From Owenia fusiformis (lineage: Eukaryota; Annelida; Polychaeta; Sabellida; Oweniidae): DNA of 64,000 bases. Of this stretch, positions 12,641 to 27,175 are shown piece by piece. The position numbers and the translations under genes are program-made. The notes under the pieces were generated by a model, which did not search any database, was not told where the DNA came from, and saw only the letters and a program-made list of their open reading frames with translations. The DNA lies in NCBI GenBank assembly GCA_903813345.2, contig CAIIXF020000001.1, positions 29,625,915 through 29,689,914 on the forward strand. Direction: 5' to 3'. How positions within the stretch are numbered: the first letter of the stretch is position 1; each line of letters opens with the position of its first letter.

Positions 12641-15600
12641 TCAAGCACACTTTCAAGTGTTAAGTTCTAGTATATTGCAATCTTGGAGGAAATGGGATGG
12701 TTTTAGATGATAAATGAGATATTTACAACTAGAGGAGTTTTGGTTTACCAACTTAACAACTTATCACCACTTAATTTAATATATAAAGTATGGAGCAACT
12801 CTGATTTAACATGCTTATTCGTGTATTTATCATTGTTCAACTTTCCTTTGAAATATAGCAATAAAAAATCAGGCTTCCAGACAGTTTATTAGTTTAAATT
12901 ATCTTCACCTTTGATAAGGTTCACACATGAGATGCCTGGCTTGAGATAAGTAAAAGAATTTGAAGTAATACCCCAAGCTATTTCATACATGCATTGAAAG
13001 AACTTAATTGTTTTGGATAAATGGTTAAATGCATTTTTGAAAAGCAGGAAACGTGTTGTTAAGTAATCTTGTGAGGTATGTCTAGTCGATAGCGTAACGC
13101 AGATAAGAAAATTGAATTATACTTAATATTGAATAATGCGTGCAGTTTAAATATGCTTTATTACAATGTGTGGCTACAAACATGGATGACCTCAACACTG
13201 TGATATTTGTACCAGTTACCCCATATCATGCAAGACCCAGATTTTACACTTGATGGTTTTGCCAAAATTTCAAATTATCTTATAATGAATGCATTCCCGT
13301 CTGAATGAATTATTTGATTACGTAGTTAACAGTCATGGGAACAAAATTCTCACCAATCGTGCAGTTTATATATAATTCATTTTCTATACTTGCCACAAGA
13401 TGTTAATGCATTTGAGTGCAGAGATGCTATTATAGCGTTATTTGTTGATTTTGGCCAAATTCATATAATATAAACATAGTATTAGCTTCAATTTAACATT
13501 TGAGATTTTAATGTAGCATTATTAAGATGTAACTTTTCACTGATTGCTATTGGGGCTTTTGATATTCAGAGATTGCTCTGTACAGTACATAACATGTTAA
13601 GATAAACTGTAATTTTAAACTTATCTAACATGATTGAATCGTGAGAATAAGATGATCTTAACATAAGTAATAATCAGGCAATCTCATAAAATGCTTAATA
13701 GCACCTAATACTTAAAAAAAAGTTAAAACAAGTCTGTTATCAGGTCTTTATTATAATGACCTTTTTAAAAATATTTTCAATTCCCACAGATTTTTCAGAA
13801 AAATGATGCGATCATGGAAATAATTACTTTTGAATGACCTTTCCTCAAAAATTATCTAATGTTTTTATTTGATGATAGTCATTTGTTATCAGTTGAAATT
13901 ACCCGCAATAACGCAGACTGTTAATGATGCAGATCAGATAGCTTTAAATGTCATATTTTTCATTATTGATCTTTATTTAATGTTGAATAGCCGTTTCAAA
14001 ATAAATTTTAAAAGTCCTGGCAGTTAGAATTCATAATTAATTTGCAATTGTACTTTTAACAGCCTTGGGAGATGTAGTAATGTCAGCCTACATGTAAGTA
14101 CATCAATAACTGTCTCTTTGATATGTATTCACATATTTCATACATTTTTAATGCTTGACAAAGGAACAGTATAGCCAGAGGTGTCCTTGTTGGTTGATGG
14201 ATTACCCTAGACCTTGTCCAAAATTATCTGGCCAGTACAGTTTTTTTAGTGCAAATACTCAAGAGTTCATCGCTCTGAAGATCAAGGCCAAAGAAGTGTT
14301 AAAAAAAACTGTTACTACTGTTAAGGCCGAACTTGAATTATAGTGTATTAGTTACCATTCATCATGGTGGACTGCATGTAGGTGTACTGGGTGTTATTTA
14401 TTACTTGAGACATATTTACTCCACTTTTCATGAACTGCTAAAAAAATATTTACCTTTAACAACTGCCCAATATTATAATATGCATATAATTATTGTGTTG
14501 TAAACATTTAAATAAATATCTAATTTGTTAAGCAACTAATATTCAATTCAAGAAGAATTATTTAGTCTTTTAGTTTATACATTTACTCTAGCTACAATGA
14601 GATGCTATACAGGTATGAAAACTCCACATCGGGTGGGGAAGGGGAGTTCAAAGGCTTAGCTAGCATATATAGTACATTTTTCTGATGAAAAAATTGTTCG
14701 AAATATTGAAATGTCCCCTGACCATGAAAATTATGAAATTCTTCATGATATGAGTTTGCTGGCCTAATATTACTTAGTACATACAAGATAATACAGATAG
14801 TATATGTATAAGAATACTTCATATCTGTGACTGATGATAAAGTCTTCACATTGTATATTACACGTGAGCTGATATGGTTTATGATCTTATAATGTAAGGG
14901 ATTACCTGCATTGAGTAACAGAGCCAAGTATATTAATCTATTGGAAATTTTTGGGATCACCCTGAGAGCTAGAGAGGCCTCCTCAAGAGAAGCAAAGGAC
15001 AAAACAAAGTCAAACTTTTTCAAAAGCGATTAAGGGATGGGCAGAGTTATTGTTATCTAAGTCTCAGTTTAGACATTATAACTGGAAGTTACCTTGTCCA
15101 ATGTTCTGGGGGTGTATAGGGAATGTCTAATGTTCAATGCCCAAACAAGTTGTTTGAATATCACTGTAACCTATGAACATCATCATTCTCTGGTTTTATA
15201 CTAAAATATTTTCTTCTTGGCAGGCAGCAATGGGTGGGTAGGTGACGATGTCCTTGTCTGTGTATTTCTAGAAAATCCATGACATACCATTGTGTTATAC
15301 TAGAGAGGCGATGTGTTGAGTATTTGAAGGAGAAACTCCTTGATGGATTGATTTTGAAATTTTCTTTGGTATAAAAATCTAGAGCTGATTTTAAAAATAT
15401 TTCCCAACAAAATTAAACTCAACGCCGCCCCAAAGCAAATTGGCCAAAGTTCTAGAAAAAAGACAAAGAAGCACAAGCTCTATTGAAAATGATTGTCAGT
15501 TTAACAATATACTGATTAGGCACAACTGGCAAGTCTGTAGTAGCAGCCACAAAACAGGTGAGGAAGTAAGTACTAAGTAGCACGATTATCTGTCTGGAGT

Positions 15601-16329
15601 GTTTTTGAACAGATAGCAGTTGCTCCCACTACTTCAACTAACTTACCAGCCAACTACATCTGTTCTGTACTTTTAAACTTGAACTTTACAAAAATACATG
15701 TATATTACTAGTTCTCTAACCTTTATTGATCTGTGTACTCATCATGCTCATTAAGATTGCATTGGGTAGTTTCTAGTTTCTGACTAACATCTTCACATTT
15801 CTCATGTCTAAAAGAGGTTAAGTATTTACTAAGACGCAATAGTATTACAGAATTGCGAAATCTTCACAGTCTTGCAATTATTCACTCATTTTTATGTTAA
15901 AGTCTTCAATTTTTTGTGGACAGTGTGGCTGGTGTTTGGCAGTCGGTTTTTGGTGGTTGGTGTCTAAAAAATGGCAGATGATATGTTAATGCCTTTTTAC
16001 ATGGTGCTTACGTCAGGAAAACCACACCCTGAGTTATCTTCAATCAATGGGAATTGTCCATCTGTATAGATGTTTCAAAAACATGATTTCACAATATATT
16101 CACATTTTATTAAAATTAATGAGCTGCCTATCAGTTGTGTCCTTCAGATTGGTCGAATATAAGGTTGTCCTCAATTGTTAGTTATTATTTTCAGAGAATG
16201 GGTAGTTACTCACTAGGATTGACATTTTATCTTTGAGCAATCTGTCCATTCTCAAGTTGGGTCATGGGCTTTCTAGATGCTATAAATGAGGACAAAGAGG
16301 GAAAAATTGTCATTTCAGCTCTTAGCTAC
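12641..16329. other. AT-rich interval, no gene recognised
   Basis: Open frames occur on both strands, including one of 143 codons on the minus strand (14592-15023). None shows a domain, and composition fits chance frames in AT-rich DNA. A weak copy of the CYRI-intron repeat lies near 15950-16002. Confidence 0.4.
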
Positions 16330-16750
16330 TCCCCTTTGCCAACCTACATATAATATGCTCTATGGTAATGCTAGCGATCTGAGGTTATTGTTGAACAATG
16401 GTTATCTAATATAAGTGATGCCCTTTGCCAATGTTACCCCATCCCAGTGACCCAGATGCCAATGTTTAGTAACACTGAGTGATGCCCTTTGCTGCAAATT
16501 GTGCCCTTTGTCAAACTTTGGAAATGCTGTCCAGTGTCAGTGATGGCCTTTGGCAATTCTTTGGCAATGTTACTTGCTAGTGATGCCAATATTACACAAT
16601 GCCATTTGCCAATGTTACCAATGCTAGTTCTGGCCTTTGCCAGTGTTGATCAGAGCCAATGAGGCCCTTTGCCATCATGTTGTGTAATGCAAATGATGCC
16701 ATATTTGCGAATGTTGTGCAATGTCAATAATGCCCTATGCAAGGTTTTTG
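16330..16750. repeat. Degenerate tandem repeat (GATGCCCTTTGCCAATGTT-like)
   Basis: The phrase TGATGCCCTTTGCCAATGTT and variants (GGCCTTTG, GCCATTTGCCAATG, GATGCCATATTTGC) recur about ten times with irregular spacing. This looks like an old, diverged minisatellite with no continuous frame. Confidence 0.7.
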
Positions 16751-19700
16751 CAATGATTGATCTTACTTTATCTGTATGTAAGCATTTTCATTCTTTTGAA
16801 TTTTCAAATAAATTGACCTATATCTGAACAGCCGCTACAGTCTTCCATACGTTTCATAGTAATCAGTAGTAAGAAGTTACAACCTCTTGCACTGGTGAGA
16901 GAAGGTGAGAGATATGTGAAGTTATAAGTCGATCACAGGTGTTCAATAACATACAACTGTCTGGAGGTCATACACCCATATGTTATAAATTATGAAAGTG
17001 GACGTATGGCGTATGCTTACTATGATTTGTACTATAGGCCACATTGAGAAGTGTGTGACCCATTTTCATTACATATTATTACATATTTGACATTTAGTTC
17101 TTAATTTAAATGAATTATAAAACATATGCCATTAAAGTTAAATGAAATCATTAAGTTCTTAAAGATATGTACCAAAATACAAACCTATTAGCCTTTTCTT
17201 CATAATTACTTACCAGGGTAGGGGTGGGCCGTGGGTTTCTTGCTCTTGCTTCAAGACCCTAACTCCCTACTCTAACAACTGATATGTATTCTCAACAACT
17301 CAACTGCTCTAGCTCTCTGATAGAGGGATGGATGTTAGTTTATCAGTATGTTAAATATATCTAAGACAATTCATGCAATTCTTTATTATACAACCTGGGG
17401 TATGGGTCTGATATTATGAATTTCACCAAAGATGTCAATCGTATATATTTGACTGTCATAAGGGTTGGACATCACAATGTGGGAATATCTCATGTTAACG
17501 CAATAGAACATTTTGATTGTCCAATTGTTAGATGAGGTGACTGGTCAGCATACTTCAGTTTGTTGATAGAACTCCAATCTTGAAGACCAAAGTCCTGCCA
17601 GGATGTGAACCATACAATAAGATATAACAAGTAGTCCGGCTTTTGTGTCAACATGCTACTTAGTGTTAGAGATATTTGCGGGGACATCTCCAGCTAATTA
17701 TTGATGTGATCAACTGTCAATAGATAACTTATTGGGAGGTGAGCCAACAGAAGGGATTTTCTCAGATTCACTGCTGGCGCTGTCCCATAACCTTGAACAT
17801 TGGACTGATATACAGTATCCGCAGCCATATTTATCTTTAATGTTAACAGTGTGGATTAGTTCATTTAAATAAAATAGCCAGATTAAAAGAGAAGAAGCCA
17901 TAATTGTTATTGACGTATAACATGTAAATTGGTCATTATGGGATAGTTCTGGATACTGAAAGTTGGTCTAATGGGTCATTGGAGCACGGGTCTTTCCTGT
18001 TTTTTATCGATCTGTTTTTTTGTTCTCTGAATAATTCATCTTCATGTCATTAGCACCTGCATAATTTCACCAGTATGATTGTCACTGTCATCTTTTTATT
18101 TAGCATCTTTGTTACCAGTATGATTGTCACTAGCATCTATTTATTTAGCATATTTGTTACCAGCATGATTGTCATCAGAATGATTTATATTTGCTCATCT
18201 ATTTCATCATCGCTTTCCACTGGGTCTTGCTAGGTAGGAACAATCGAAAACTTGTGAATCAAGATGCATCTATTTAGTTTCTATGATATTCAGTTTGGCG
18301 TATATTTCCCTTTTTCTTTTTGTAACACAATACAGAGATATTCTGAAGTACTTTTCAAATATTATTATTATTTACCATCGATTCTTTTAAAGATGATCTT
18401 GATTGAATATATGACAAGACAGAAGACAGTTATAAAATACTACATGACAAAATGTATAATATCAGTGTGTTTTATTATTGGCAATGTCCCTTGTAGTGTG
18501 GCACCACCTTTATTTGGCTCTTTGAACCTTAGACTTGTAGAATTGACCCAGCCAACATTCTGATCTTTAGTGATACCACTTATTTGAATCTCAGTTGAAG
18601 ACCTGTAATAGCAACACTGTGAAGTACAAAGACAAGGAGATCCACTATGAATTAGTATTAAAACATAAAAGTTTATGATAGATATACATGTATATTTTCT
18701 GAATGGGAGTAAAGTACAAACTAATGTCATGATATTCAAAAAGTTTTAAGAGGAACATATCCTGTACTTTGTTATCAGGGTTATCATATAATATGTGCAT
18801 AATGTGTCAATAATATGTTCAACTTAGTTTATAATGGATAGTTTAAAAATATTGATACCTTTGATGTTATGATTGGCAAATTATCCCTACTTGACTTTTT
18901 GGGCATATTCAGTTATCAGTTAAAGTAGCGAGCAATAAACTTTTATTTTCTTCATATTTTAAATGCACTCAAACTTTGCTAGGGATTGTGCATCTTAAAA
19001 CAATTGATTTTCAGTTTATTGAGGGGATAAATGTTTCACATATTTTATGAATTGGGAGAATTCACTGGGATCATGACCTGTCCCAATGTGTTTTTTTGTC
19101 CGGGATGACAGGTCAAAGCGACATGCAAACAAATAAACTCTTTATACTCTATGGGAATTTAGAGCGCATACCAGGAAATCCAATATCTCAATTGGGGATT
19201 TGAAAAATCATTTGTGTGTAGCTATTTAAAATGTCAATATGTAAATAGTTTAGAAAGTTTGAAAGTTCAAGGAACAATATAAGACATTGTTGCATTCCAG
19301 ATTCTTGAGATCTACTGACATGATCTCCAATTGATAATTCTTTACTCTTCCTAAATTTATTTGATGCTCGTAAATATGGCTTCAATATATTAGCCTTGAA
19401 TCTAGATCCGAGTCTTACATTTTAATTAAACTTTTTGAGATTTATTGACAATTTACGATCTATTAAGAATGTTTTCTGACAGGAAATGAAATTATTATTG
19501 AAAGGGAATATCAATTTGGGATACAGTTACTTATGTATCTGCAGATCTGACCATTTTAAGAATTAATTATAGACTAAATGATATTCTTGAAGAACTGAAA
19601 CCAGCTGAAAGTTCAGGTCCCATTTATTCGTTGACACTTTCATTCTGTATACCAACACTGGTATTGTCATTCCAAGTGTCAATTATATTGAATACAATTA

Positions 19701-19898
19701 AGAGAGGTTTAATTTTGTACTTTGTCAACATGAATATCAAGGTGTTCTTTACCTTACTTTACATTCCAGTGGATTGCAGTAGAGAGAGGGATAAGTATAT
19801 GTTTGTCAAGCTCTCTCTGTGGGGTCTCTTTAGGACATCCTCTATATTGTTTCACTGACATAGTTATAATATGATACTTTTCCCAAACTATAATATTT
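16751..19898. other. AT-rich interval with one short tandem repeat
   Basis: No gene is recognised. A 45-bp tandem repeat lies at 18069-18178. Minus-strand frames near 17490-17900 and 18440-18739 are open, but I could not tie them to a family or to a convincing exon chain. Confidence 0.35.
18069..18178. repeat. 45-bp tandem repeat, about 2.4 copies
   Basis: Copies begin at 18069, 18114 and 18159 (partial) with ACCAGTATGATTGTCACT. The first two copies differ at only a few bases. Confidence 0.85.
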
Positions 19899-20097
19899 GA
19901 TGATGTTTGTTTGTGTGATTGATTGTTTGTATTTTTGATGCTTGTTTTTATTGTTTGATTGTTTGTATGTTTGATGATTGTTTGTATGTTTGATGATTGT
20001 TTTTATTGTTTGATTGTTTGTATGTTTGATGATTGATTTTATTGTTTGATTGATTGTATGTTTGATGCTTTTTATTTTTATTGTTATTTTTATTATT
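19899..20097. repeat. T/G-rich tandem repeat
   Basis: Repeats of TTGATTGTTTGTATGTTTGA with alternating GATGATTGTTTTTATTG blocks. The minus-strand frame through it is a low-complexity artefact. Confidence 0.85.
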
Positions 20098-23000
20098 TCG
20101 GACATTTATAAATACAATTACATTTTGTCATGTTATTATGTTTTATTATCACTTATAGGCCCATCATAAGCCAACTCTAATTTTTCAAATTTAAGAAATG
20201 AATTTCAATTAAAATTTCGTCAATTCTGCCAGAGCAAATTTTGATTTTTTTGATTGTTGTGAGCAAATTTATACAAATTTGCCTAAAGCATTCAAATATT
20301 CCATAAGGAATGCTTACAAATAAGAAGCTCATTTGTAAGAAAAGATAAGTCAAACTCTTTCTTGGTAGAGTTTTGGAGGCTCACAGGAATCCCACTGGCA
20401 ACAGACATGAGCAATAGAAGTGAAAGAACATCCTCTTTGCTCTTTGACATATTTAGCATTGTTCTTTTTGCAATTCATTTTTATATGTCAGAACACTACC
20501 AAAAACGCATACCTGTGCATGTTCATTCACAAATAGTTAATGTTCTAATTTGTGGTATCTCATATTGCAGAGATCAGGCTTCCTATTCAGATACGTTTAA
20601 ATAGTTTGAGATACAAACAAGTACAAAAGGGGATATTTTGGTGGGTGTTAGGGTAATGTACATAAAATTTCCTCTCAGCGGGAAGCCCCGAGAACCTCCT
20701 GGGTATGGATGCTCTTCAATTAAAAATCAGCAATAAAAAACAGAACATTCAAAAGTTAATAAGTACTTTTAAAAATACATTGACTGGTTTAAAGCCCTAG
20801 GGACACATCTCAGCCAATAAATTATCTTTAAAATGAAATAATATATAGTTTTTTCAATGGATTTCCTCAATGAAAATACTTGAAATACAAACTTGTGAAA
20901 AGGAGGGACTCTAGGTGTGTTTTAAAATGTTACCATTTAACTTAGTACCAAATTGAGCATACAGACACCCTTTTGAAAGACGGTTAATTAAATATTAGCT
21001 TAAACGATCATCAAATAACAACTTTTTGCGAATATTGTTTTCTCTCATGCATTAGCCTATTTTAAATCGTCGTTTTTTCTTCCCACATTAATTTCATTTT
21101 TCTCCCTTTATGAAATCAGCTGATATTTGAAAGACATCCTGACCCATTTGACCTTTGTCTGTAACCCCTGCCCTCTGGCTGGCTTGGTCCTTTAGGGGTG
21201 TTAAGTTGCAGATAATTTTCTAAGCTATGTACACATTCAGCACTTTGTTATTCAGTATTGGAGAAAACAACATTGTCAGAGATGTTGATCAACTATGAAG
21301 TGCTATTTCACTTATTTTAGTATTTAATCTTTTATTCCAACATACGAGATCCAAGTCCATTTCAATATTTTCTCACCGGTGTATTATAAGTCGGGTTTGA
21401 TTACAATTTGGTAAGAAGTTGAACTTAAATAAAGTTTACTCCAAGAAAAGTAACAACATAGACTAAAATGAAGAGAAATGTCAATATTTGGTTTTAAGTT
21501 CCAATGTGTGAATTGGTTGATTTGAAGAAAAGTATTTCTATACATTGGAATGAAGCAATCATCTAGGATTGGCTTGAGTTGTTTGAGACATTGAAATCAA
21601 TACCAGAGATCTTCGTTGGAGATATTTGCAGCTTTAATTATCCTTTCCTTCAACTTGACCCTTTTACTGATAACATCAAAACATTCAAAAATTAATATGA
21701 GCATCAGCATAGGGACCCTCTCACAATACATATAAATGTTTGGTTTGATTGTTTTATATTATGAACTTGGTAAATTGTTAATCAGGAAGACATAAAACAT
21801 AAGATCATTTTTATGTCAAAATAACAGAAACAGGATTCAAAAAAGATAAAATTGTTAATTTAACTTTAAAAGTGCCTCTCTCCCTATGATGAAAATACAA
21901 CTTTAGTACATGTATATGTTAATCCAACTTTCAATAGCTATCATCACCTTATGAAGATTCAGAGAACCCAAATTTCTCTTTTTCGGTTAGTATCAGCTAT
22001 TCTAGAAACTTGAATTATCCCATAATATGGAAATAGATTATTTGAACTGGTCCCTAACTGTATTTCAAAGTTTACAAGAACTTTCTAAAATTCCTGAGGG
22101 AAGCTATTGAGGATCATAATGAGTTTGTCTTGAAGGTAGAAATATAGAAAATATATCCCTGGCTGGTCAGATAATGATCTCCTTGCTAGTTCTAAATTAC
22201 TGGCCATGAAGTATTCAAGTAAAGAAATGTGAGCGTTACTTTCATTTCACAAATTCTTTGACATTTCTCTGATTAATCGTGCCATTTAAACCACCATGAT
22301 CAATGTTATAGTCACTGAATAATGTCTTGTTTATTTTGTGTATCAAAGAAAGATTATTAATTTGTACGAATTACTCTATATCAAAGAAAAATGGTATTAA
22401 CAAAAATTATTTAAGTTGATATGTGTATTTTTTGAAATGACATGCATTTTTTTTATTTTAGTCCCATAGCATTTCAGTGAAATATGAATTTTATTAATAT
22501 ATGAATGATCAACGGGAATTTATTAAAATGAAGTGAAATATAAATTTTTTAAACAATTATTGAAATTGACTAGGTCACCTAGATATTGATGCTTTGTAAG
22601 CATGGCATCTTCTTAACCCCGTCTGATATCCAGAGCTCCTACCTACTCGATATTGACATATAAGTCATGTCATCGTGACATTGTAATGCATAAATTGACC
22701 TATATTAGCAACAGCTACAATGAAACCTCTATCAGTGATATATCTTACTATTATACTGATATTTACACCATACTGAAGTGAACATTTCTAAATGTATTTT
22801 CTTTGTTATTCTTATTTAGATGTATTCCATTAACCTTATCAGGAAATTCTCTAAATCTGAACATTTTGCCCCAATCTCAGCAGTGTTAGTGTCTGGTAGG
22901 TTTCACTGTACTATTATGTGAATGCACTAGGAATGAGTCAATAAAACAGTCTAGTCTTCTTGCATTGAAGCCAAAATATATTAATAGATTAGGAAACAGT

Positions 23001-25119
23001 TAAAAAAAGATGAGAGTTTGTTTTCGAACCTAGATTGCCAATTGGTTTTTTCAAAAATTAGCTCTTTTTTTACATTGAGATCAGCCTGATATAACAGTCA
23101 AGTTATAAAACTAAAATGAGAAAAGGTGCTACAATAGGCTTGTTTAATCATAATTTACCTCCAATCAAAGTATATTAGGGCTCTGTTGCAAGTATTGCAC
23201 AATTTGTAGCAGTAATTGCATATTTAAGATTTGGTAAGTACCTCGTTAACAGGTATATATCCCAGACAGGTGAAATGCCTCACAGGTAGACCTAAGTATC
23301 ATCGTGCAAGTGTGCTACTACAGTATATGCAGGTATTGTTAGCCATGGATCAAATACAGCAAAGGGGTGATGTCCAAATGTTAACAGGAGCAGGAAAATA
23401 ACATTTCAGTATTGTATAACTCTGCCCCTCCCCAATAATGAAATGAAACAATAATGAAAATGTTAATTTGCCTTTCACTTGCATTTTTGCAAAAATATAG
23501 CATTCATCTTCACGACTACAACCACCATCTCCACCTGCTAACAAAAAAGCTTTATCAATCAATTCTTTTTACATTTGGACACCATCCCTTAGTACATATA
23601 GGTGAACCGTGCCAATTACAAAGATTTCAAATGTAACATTTTTTCACATGTCTACAAGTCATGTATCCGGTTCAACAACCCTCACGAAAAATGTTGATCT
23701 TTAATGCAGCATTTTTCAGTCAATATGACAGATTGTGGTTTGATTTGTTCTTTCATTACATTTTTATTATTTAAAGATATTGTCTCTTGTTACATTACAA
23801 GAATTGAAGAATTGAATGGATTGTTAGGGAGTGGATGTTACATTATCAGCTGTTAGTGCTATGTGTCTCGTTGGAGTTGATACTCTTGATCTCATTAGAA
23901 ATACTTTAGTCTACATACCTCCATATCATCTTCATAGCTCCAGAGTCCACTACACATGAGATGGTTTGTAGAATTGTGACCTGGTTTTGAATGACTATTT
24001 CTAATGTTCATTGGTAATATGACTTGTACTTTGGTAGCACTACTTCACCAGCCTCACCCTCACGTATATGGATCAAGTTTTGATCTCATAAAGAGAGAGT
24101 TAATCATAAAACAATCTGCTCATAGATCAAAAGTTGTGATGTGTTTTAGGGGTAGGTTCAAAATATTGACTTCTCCTTTAGATGGGACATGGGTCAGTGA
24201 TGTATCAGGGGGAGGGGGCAAGTTAATCATAAGATAATGTTACCAGTGTGGCCTTGTTGAATCAAAAAACCTTCAAAATAAATAAACATACTTATTTCCC
24301 ATTCATAGTTGGTCTGCAGTCATTGTATGTTTTGTCTCATCCTGGTATCATGGCCATGTTATCAAGAGATAGAATCTTAGTATAACTGATGAGTAAGGTA
24401 ATATAATACACCTGCTAATTGCCTCCGAAAAATCTGAAATCAATCTAGCAAAATATTTTTCTATAAGGTGAGCATCCAGGATGGAACTGTCAATGAAAAC
24501 AGTCTACTGTTTTCTTGGAATGTTTCTGGAAGATTCTGTTATGAGAAATATCACTGCTCTTCATGAGTTATACTTCTGCCGTAAGAGCGGTGAGCATAGT
24601 ATATTATTAATGATGATTAACTCTGGCAGAATCAACTGAAACACCAGCCATTCTCATTTAGTTTATTTTCTTTGCAATTTCTGATCCTTTTTATCAGGCA
24701 TTATCTTATCACTTATTAACACCATCACAAGAATGGCCAGTTTTTGTAAACCAATAAGAAACCATACTTGCTTCAAAAGATGGAGCATCGATATGATACA
24801 GCAGTGAGAGAACTTAGCTCCAGACCTCTCTGTGTAAAGATCAAGAATTTGGACACGGTCAGCTTGAACCCATAAACAGCCCTTTCTATTTTTCTTTGAT
24901 GTTTTTTGCTAATGTGAAATATATTGGTACATCTGTGCAAAATATCCATTAAGAAATATAATTAATGTGAACTGTCCTGAGCTTCCTGGGAGATTTATAT
25001 AGGGCTGTTATATGGGACAAGGGGTGGTCATAATTTTCAGGGTTGATGGCCAGTGTGAAGCTATCTGCTGAAATATTATATCCTATATCAACAAATGTAC
25101 CAACAGCTGTAATGTCTGT
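20098..25119. other. AT-rich interval, nothing recognised
   Basis: I read both strands without finding a domain, a convincing exon, an RNA gene or a clear terminal repeat. The scattered frames are short. Confidence 0.35.
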
Positions 25120-25399
25120 CAGGCCTGTCAACTGTCCCGCAATTTGCGTATTTGTCACGCATTTGCTGAAGAATTTGAAGTCACGCCAGTTTTTTTTGCG
25201 TGACAGAAAATGTCACGCAAATACGCATTTTACCTGGTAATTGTCACGGAAAAATATTTCTGTAGAATTTTTTTCGAAATATGTTTATGATACGGTAAAA
25301 ATACGAACGTCGGAAAAAAACTGAACGCAATTTGTTCGGATTTGTCACGCGAATCCCGTATATGTCACGCATGTTCATTGGAAATTTTCGTACCTCCCA

Positions 25400-25433
<34 letters not shown>

Positions 25434-25632
25434 CGACATCGCGAGCGTAGCGAGCGCGAAAAATTTGAGGTGATCAAAGTTTGGCAAAGGTGCTCAAACT
25501 TTGGCCAAAGGTGTTTAAAAGTTGGCCAAAGGTGTTCAAAATTTGGACAAAAGTGTTCAGATTTGGACTTAGGTGTCCAACATTTTGAAGTCACTCATAT
25601 TAGGTGGTCCCAAGTTGACAGCCCTGGTCTGT
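25114..25632. mobile_element. 507-bp non-autonomous DNA transposon with 6-bp target duplication
   Basis: The element is 25120-25626. Inverted ends CAGGCCTGTCAACT and its near-complement AGTTGACAGCCCTG are flanked by GTCTGT on both sides (25114-25119, 25627-25632). The left half has several TGTCACGC motifs. The middle has a run of 29 consecutive C (25400-25428). The right half is a tandem repeat of about 26 bp built on GGCCAAAGGTGTTCAAA (25467-25586). No transposase is encoded. CAGG termini are hAT-like, but hAT elements normally make 8-bp duplications. Confidence 0.82.
25467..25586. repeat. ~26-bp tandem repeat inside the 507-bp element
   Basis: About four to five diverged copies of an AAAGGTGTTCAAA-TTTGGCC unit. 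They give a repetitive pseudo-frame on the plus strand and should not be read as protein. Confidence 0.75.
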
Positions 25633-27175
25633 ATACTGTACAGAATGGGAAAGTCATCTCCTTTAGTCTAAAGAAGAGAAGTGTAGTAGCAGGGCCGTCA
25701 GATGGGGGGGGTGCGATGGGTGCGACCGCACCCCCCTTTGTCACCCCCCCCAAAATAAATTTGAAAAAAAAAAATTGAAATTTTTTTTTTTTTTTTCATT
25801 GACTCATACACTTTGAAAGTACCCAGAAAGCACCAAATAGCATCTTAAAATTGTAAAAATTTTCTAGGGGTATTGGCCACCCCTCACACCCCCCATAAAA
25901 CAATGGAAAAGTTCTAAATTTATTTTAGTGTTTTGTCTCAGACACTTTTAAAGTGCCCAGACATCATCAAATAGCTCCTTGATCACTGGGGAGTATCGTG
26001 ATGCAACAACACCGTGTTGTTGCATCAAGATGGCCAGACTTCCGGTGATAGATTTTCGTACGATATTTTGTTTCCCAAATTAAACCCATTTCTAGGACGA
26101 GTTGCTCAATAACCATACACGTGCAGTTAGCGCACGATCTATATTTAAAGAAACTGTCATTAGTATACATGTACCATCACCAAGAAGCAATAAGTTCACG
26201 GTTTTAGTTCCTCACTATTGATGCAACAACACCAACCCGAAGATGCAACAACACTCCTCTAGATTTGAGCAATGATGCAGCAACACCAATTAATATTATA
26301 ACTTCAGAAGACCATAAATCTCGAGAGGAACAGATTTTTAAATGCTACTATTGCAATACCGTTACCAATTAGCCTACCCATATTTGCGTTCTTCTCAAGG
26401 CATTCAATATTTTCAAACATTTATACTTTTACATACTATAATGTACTGGACGTTATTCTATAACATAGTTCAATCGCCTTTAACATGACATGCTTTAGTA
26501 ACCCAATCTATTTTCATAAACCACTGTTCCATAGCTTGATGACCCTGACTCCAGTTAGTATCATTCAAAATGGTGGACAAACATCTTTCGTTCTCGGTAA
26601 ACATGATGAGCTATTGGATATTATCATGATATTATCTGTCATCCATCTGTGGAACAGTGATAAACTAGTAGATGTACGTTACCACTGTTTATCAAATTAT
26701 AACTAAAACAGTTTAACTGTGACATTCGTGAGCTTATGTTGATGGGATGATTGCTTCATCTAAGATATAATATGATATGATTCTTTATTTCCTACAATTT
26801 GGAGAGCCAACGTGTAAAAACGTCTAATTGACTTTATTAGAGAGGCCGTTTAGTTACACGTTTAATGGAAATCTTGCACGACGCACATGTAGAATTATTG
26901 CTCTCTTTGGATTCCTTCTCTCCGACTGAGTAAAAAGGTAAACAAAAGTGATAAAATTTAGGGCCCAAAAAGGTAAATTGATAGGGGTACAGTTATCCCA
27001 GATATCCCGGGCCCTCGGGAAATATCACATTGTCTCTCGAAATAAAACCAATATTGAGTCCCTCTCAGTAAATAACTTTTATATAATAGCATTGTATAAC
27101 TGCAATATCATTAAACCAACACTCATCCTATACAACCCAAGTGAAAAAAGTCAATGGGAAAATATTGACAATAAA

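Noticed and set aside
14052-14092. Possible micro-exon between an ACAG acceptor and GTAAGT
   Set aside because: Only ~31 bp, weak pyrimidine tract and no partner exon in frame.
14592-15023. 143-codon minus-strand frame
   Set aside because: No domain, no splice or start context, residue make-up typical of AT-rich chance frames.
25470-25778. Cys-containing repetitive plus-strand frame
   Set aside because: Produced by the ~26-bp tandem repeat and C/G tracts of two mobile elements.
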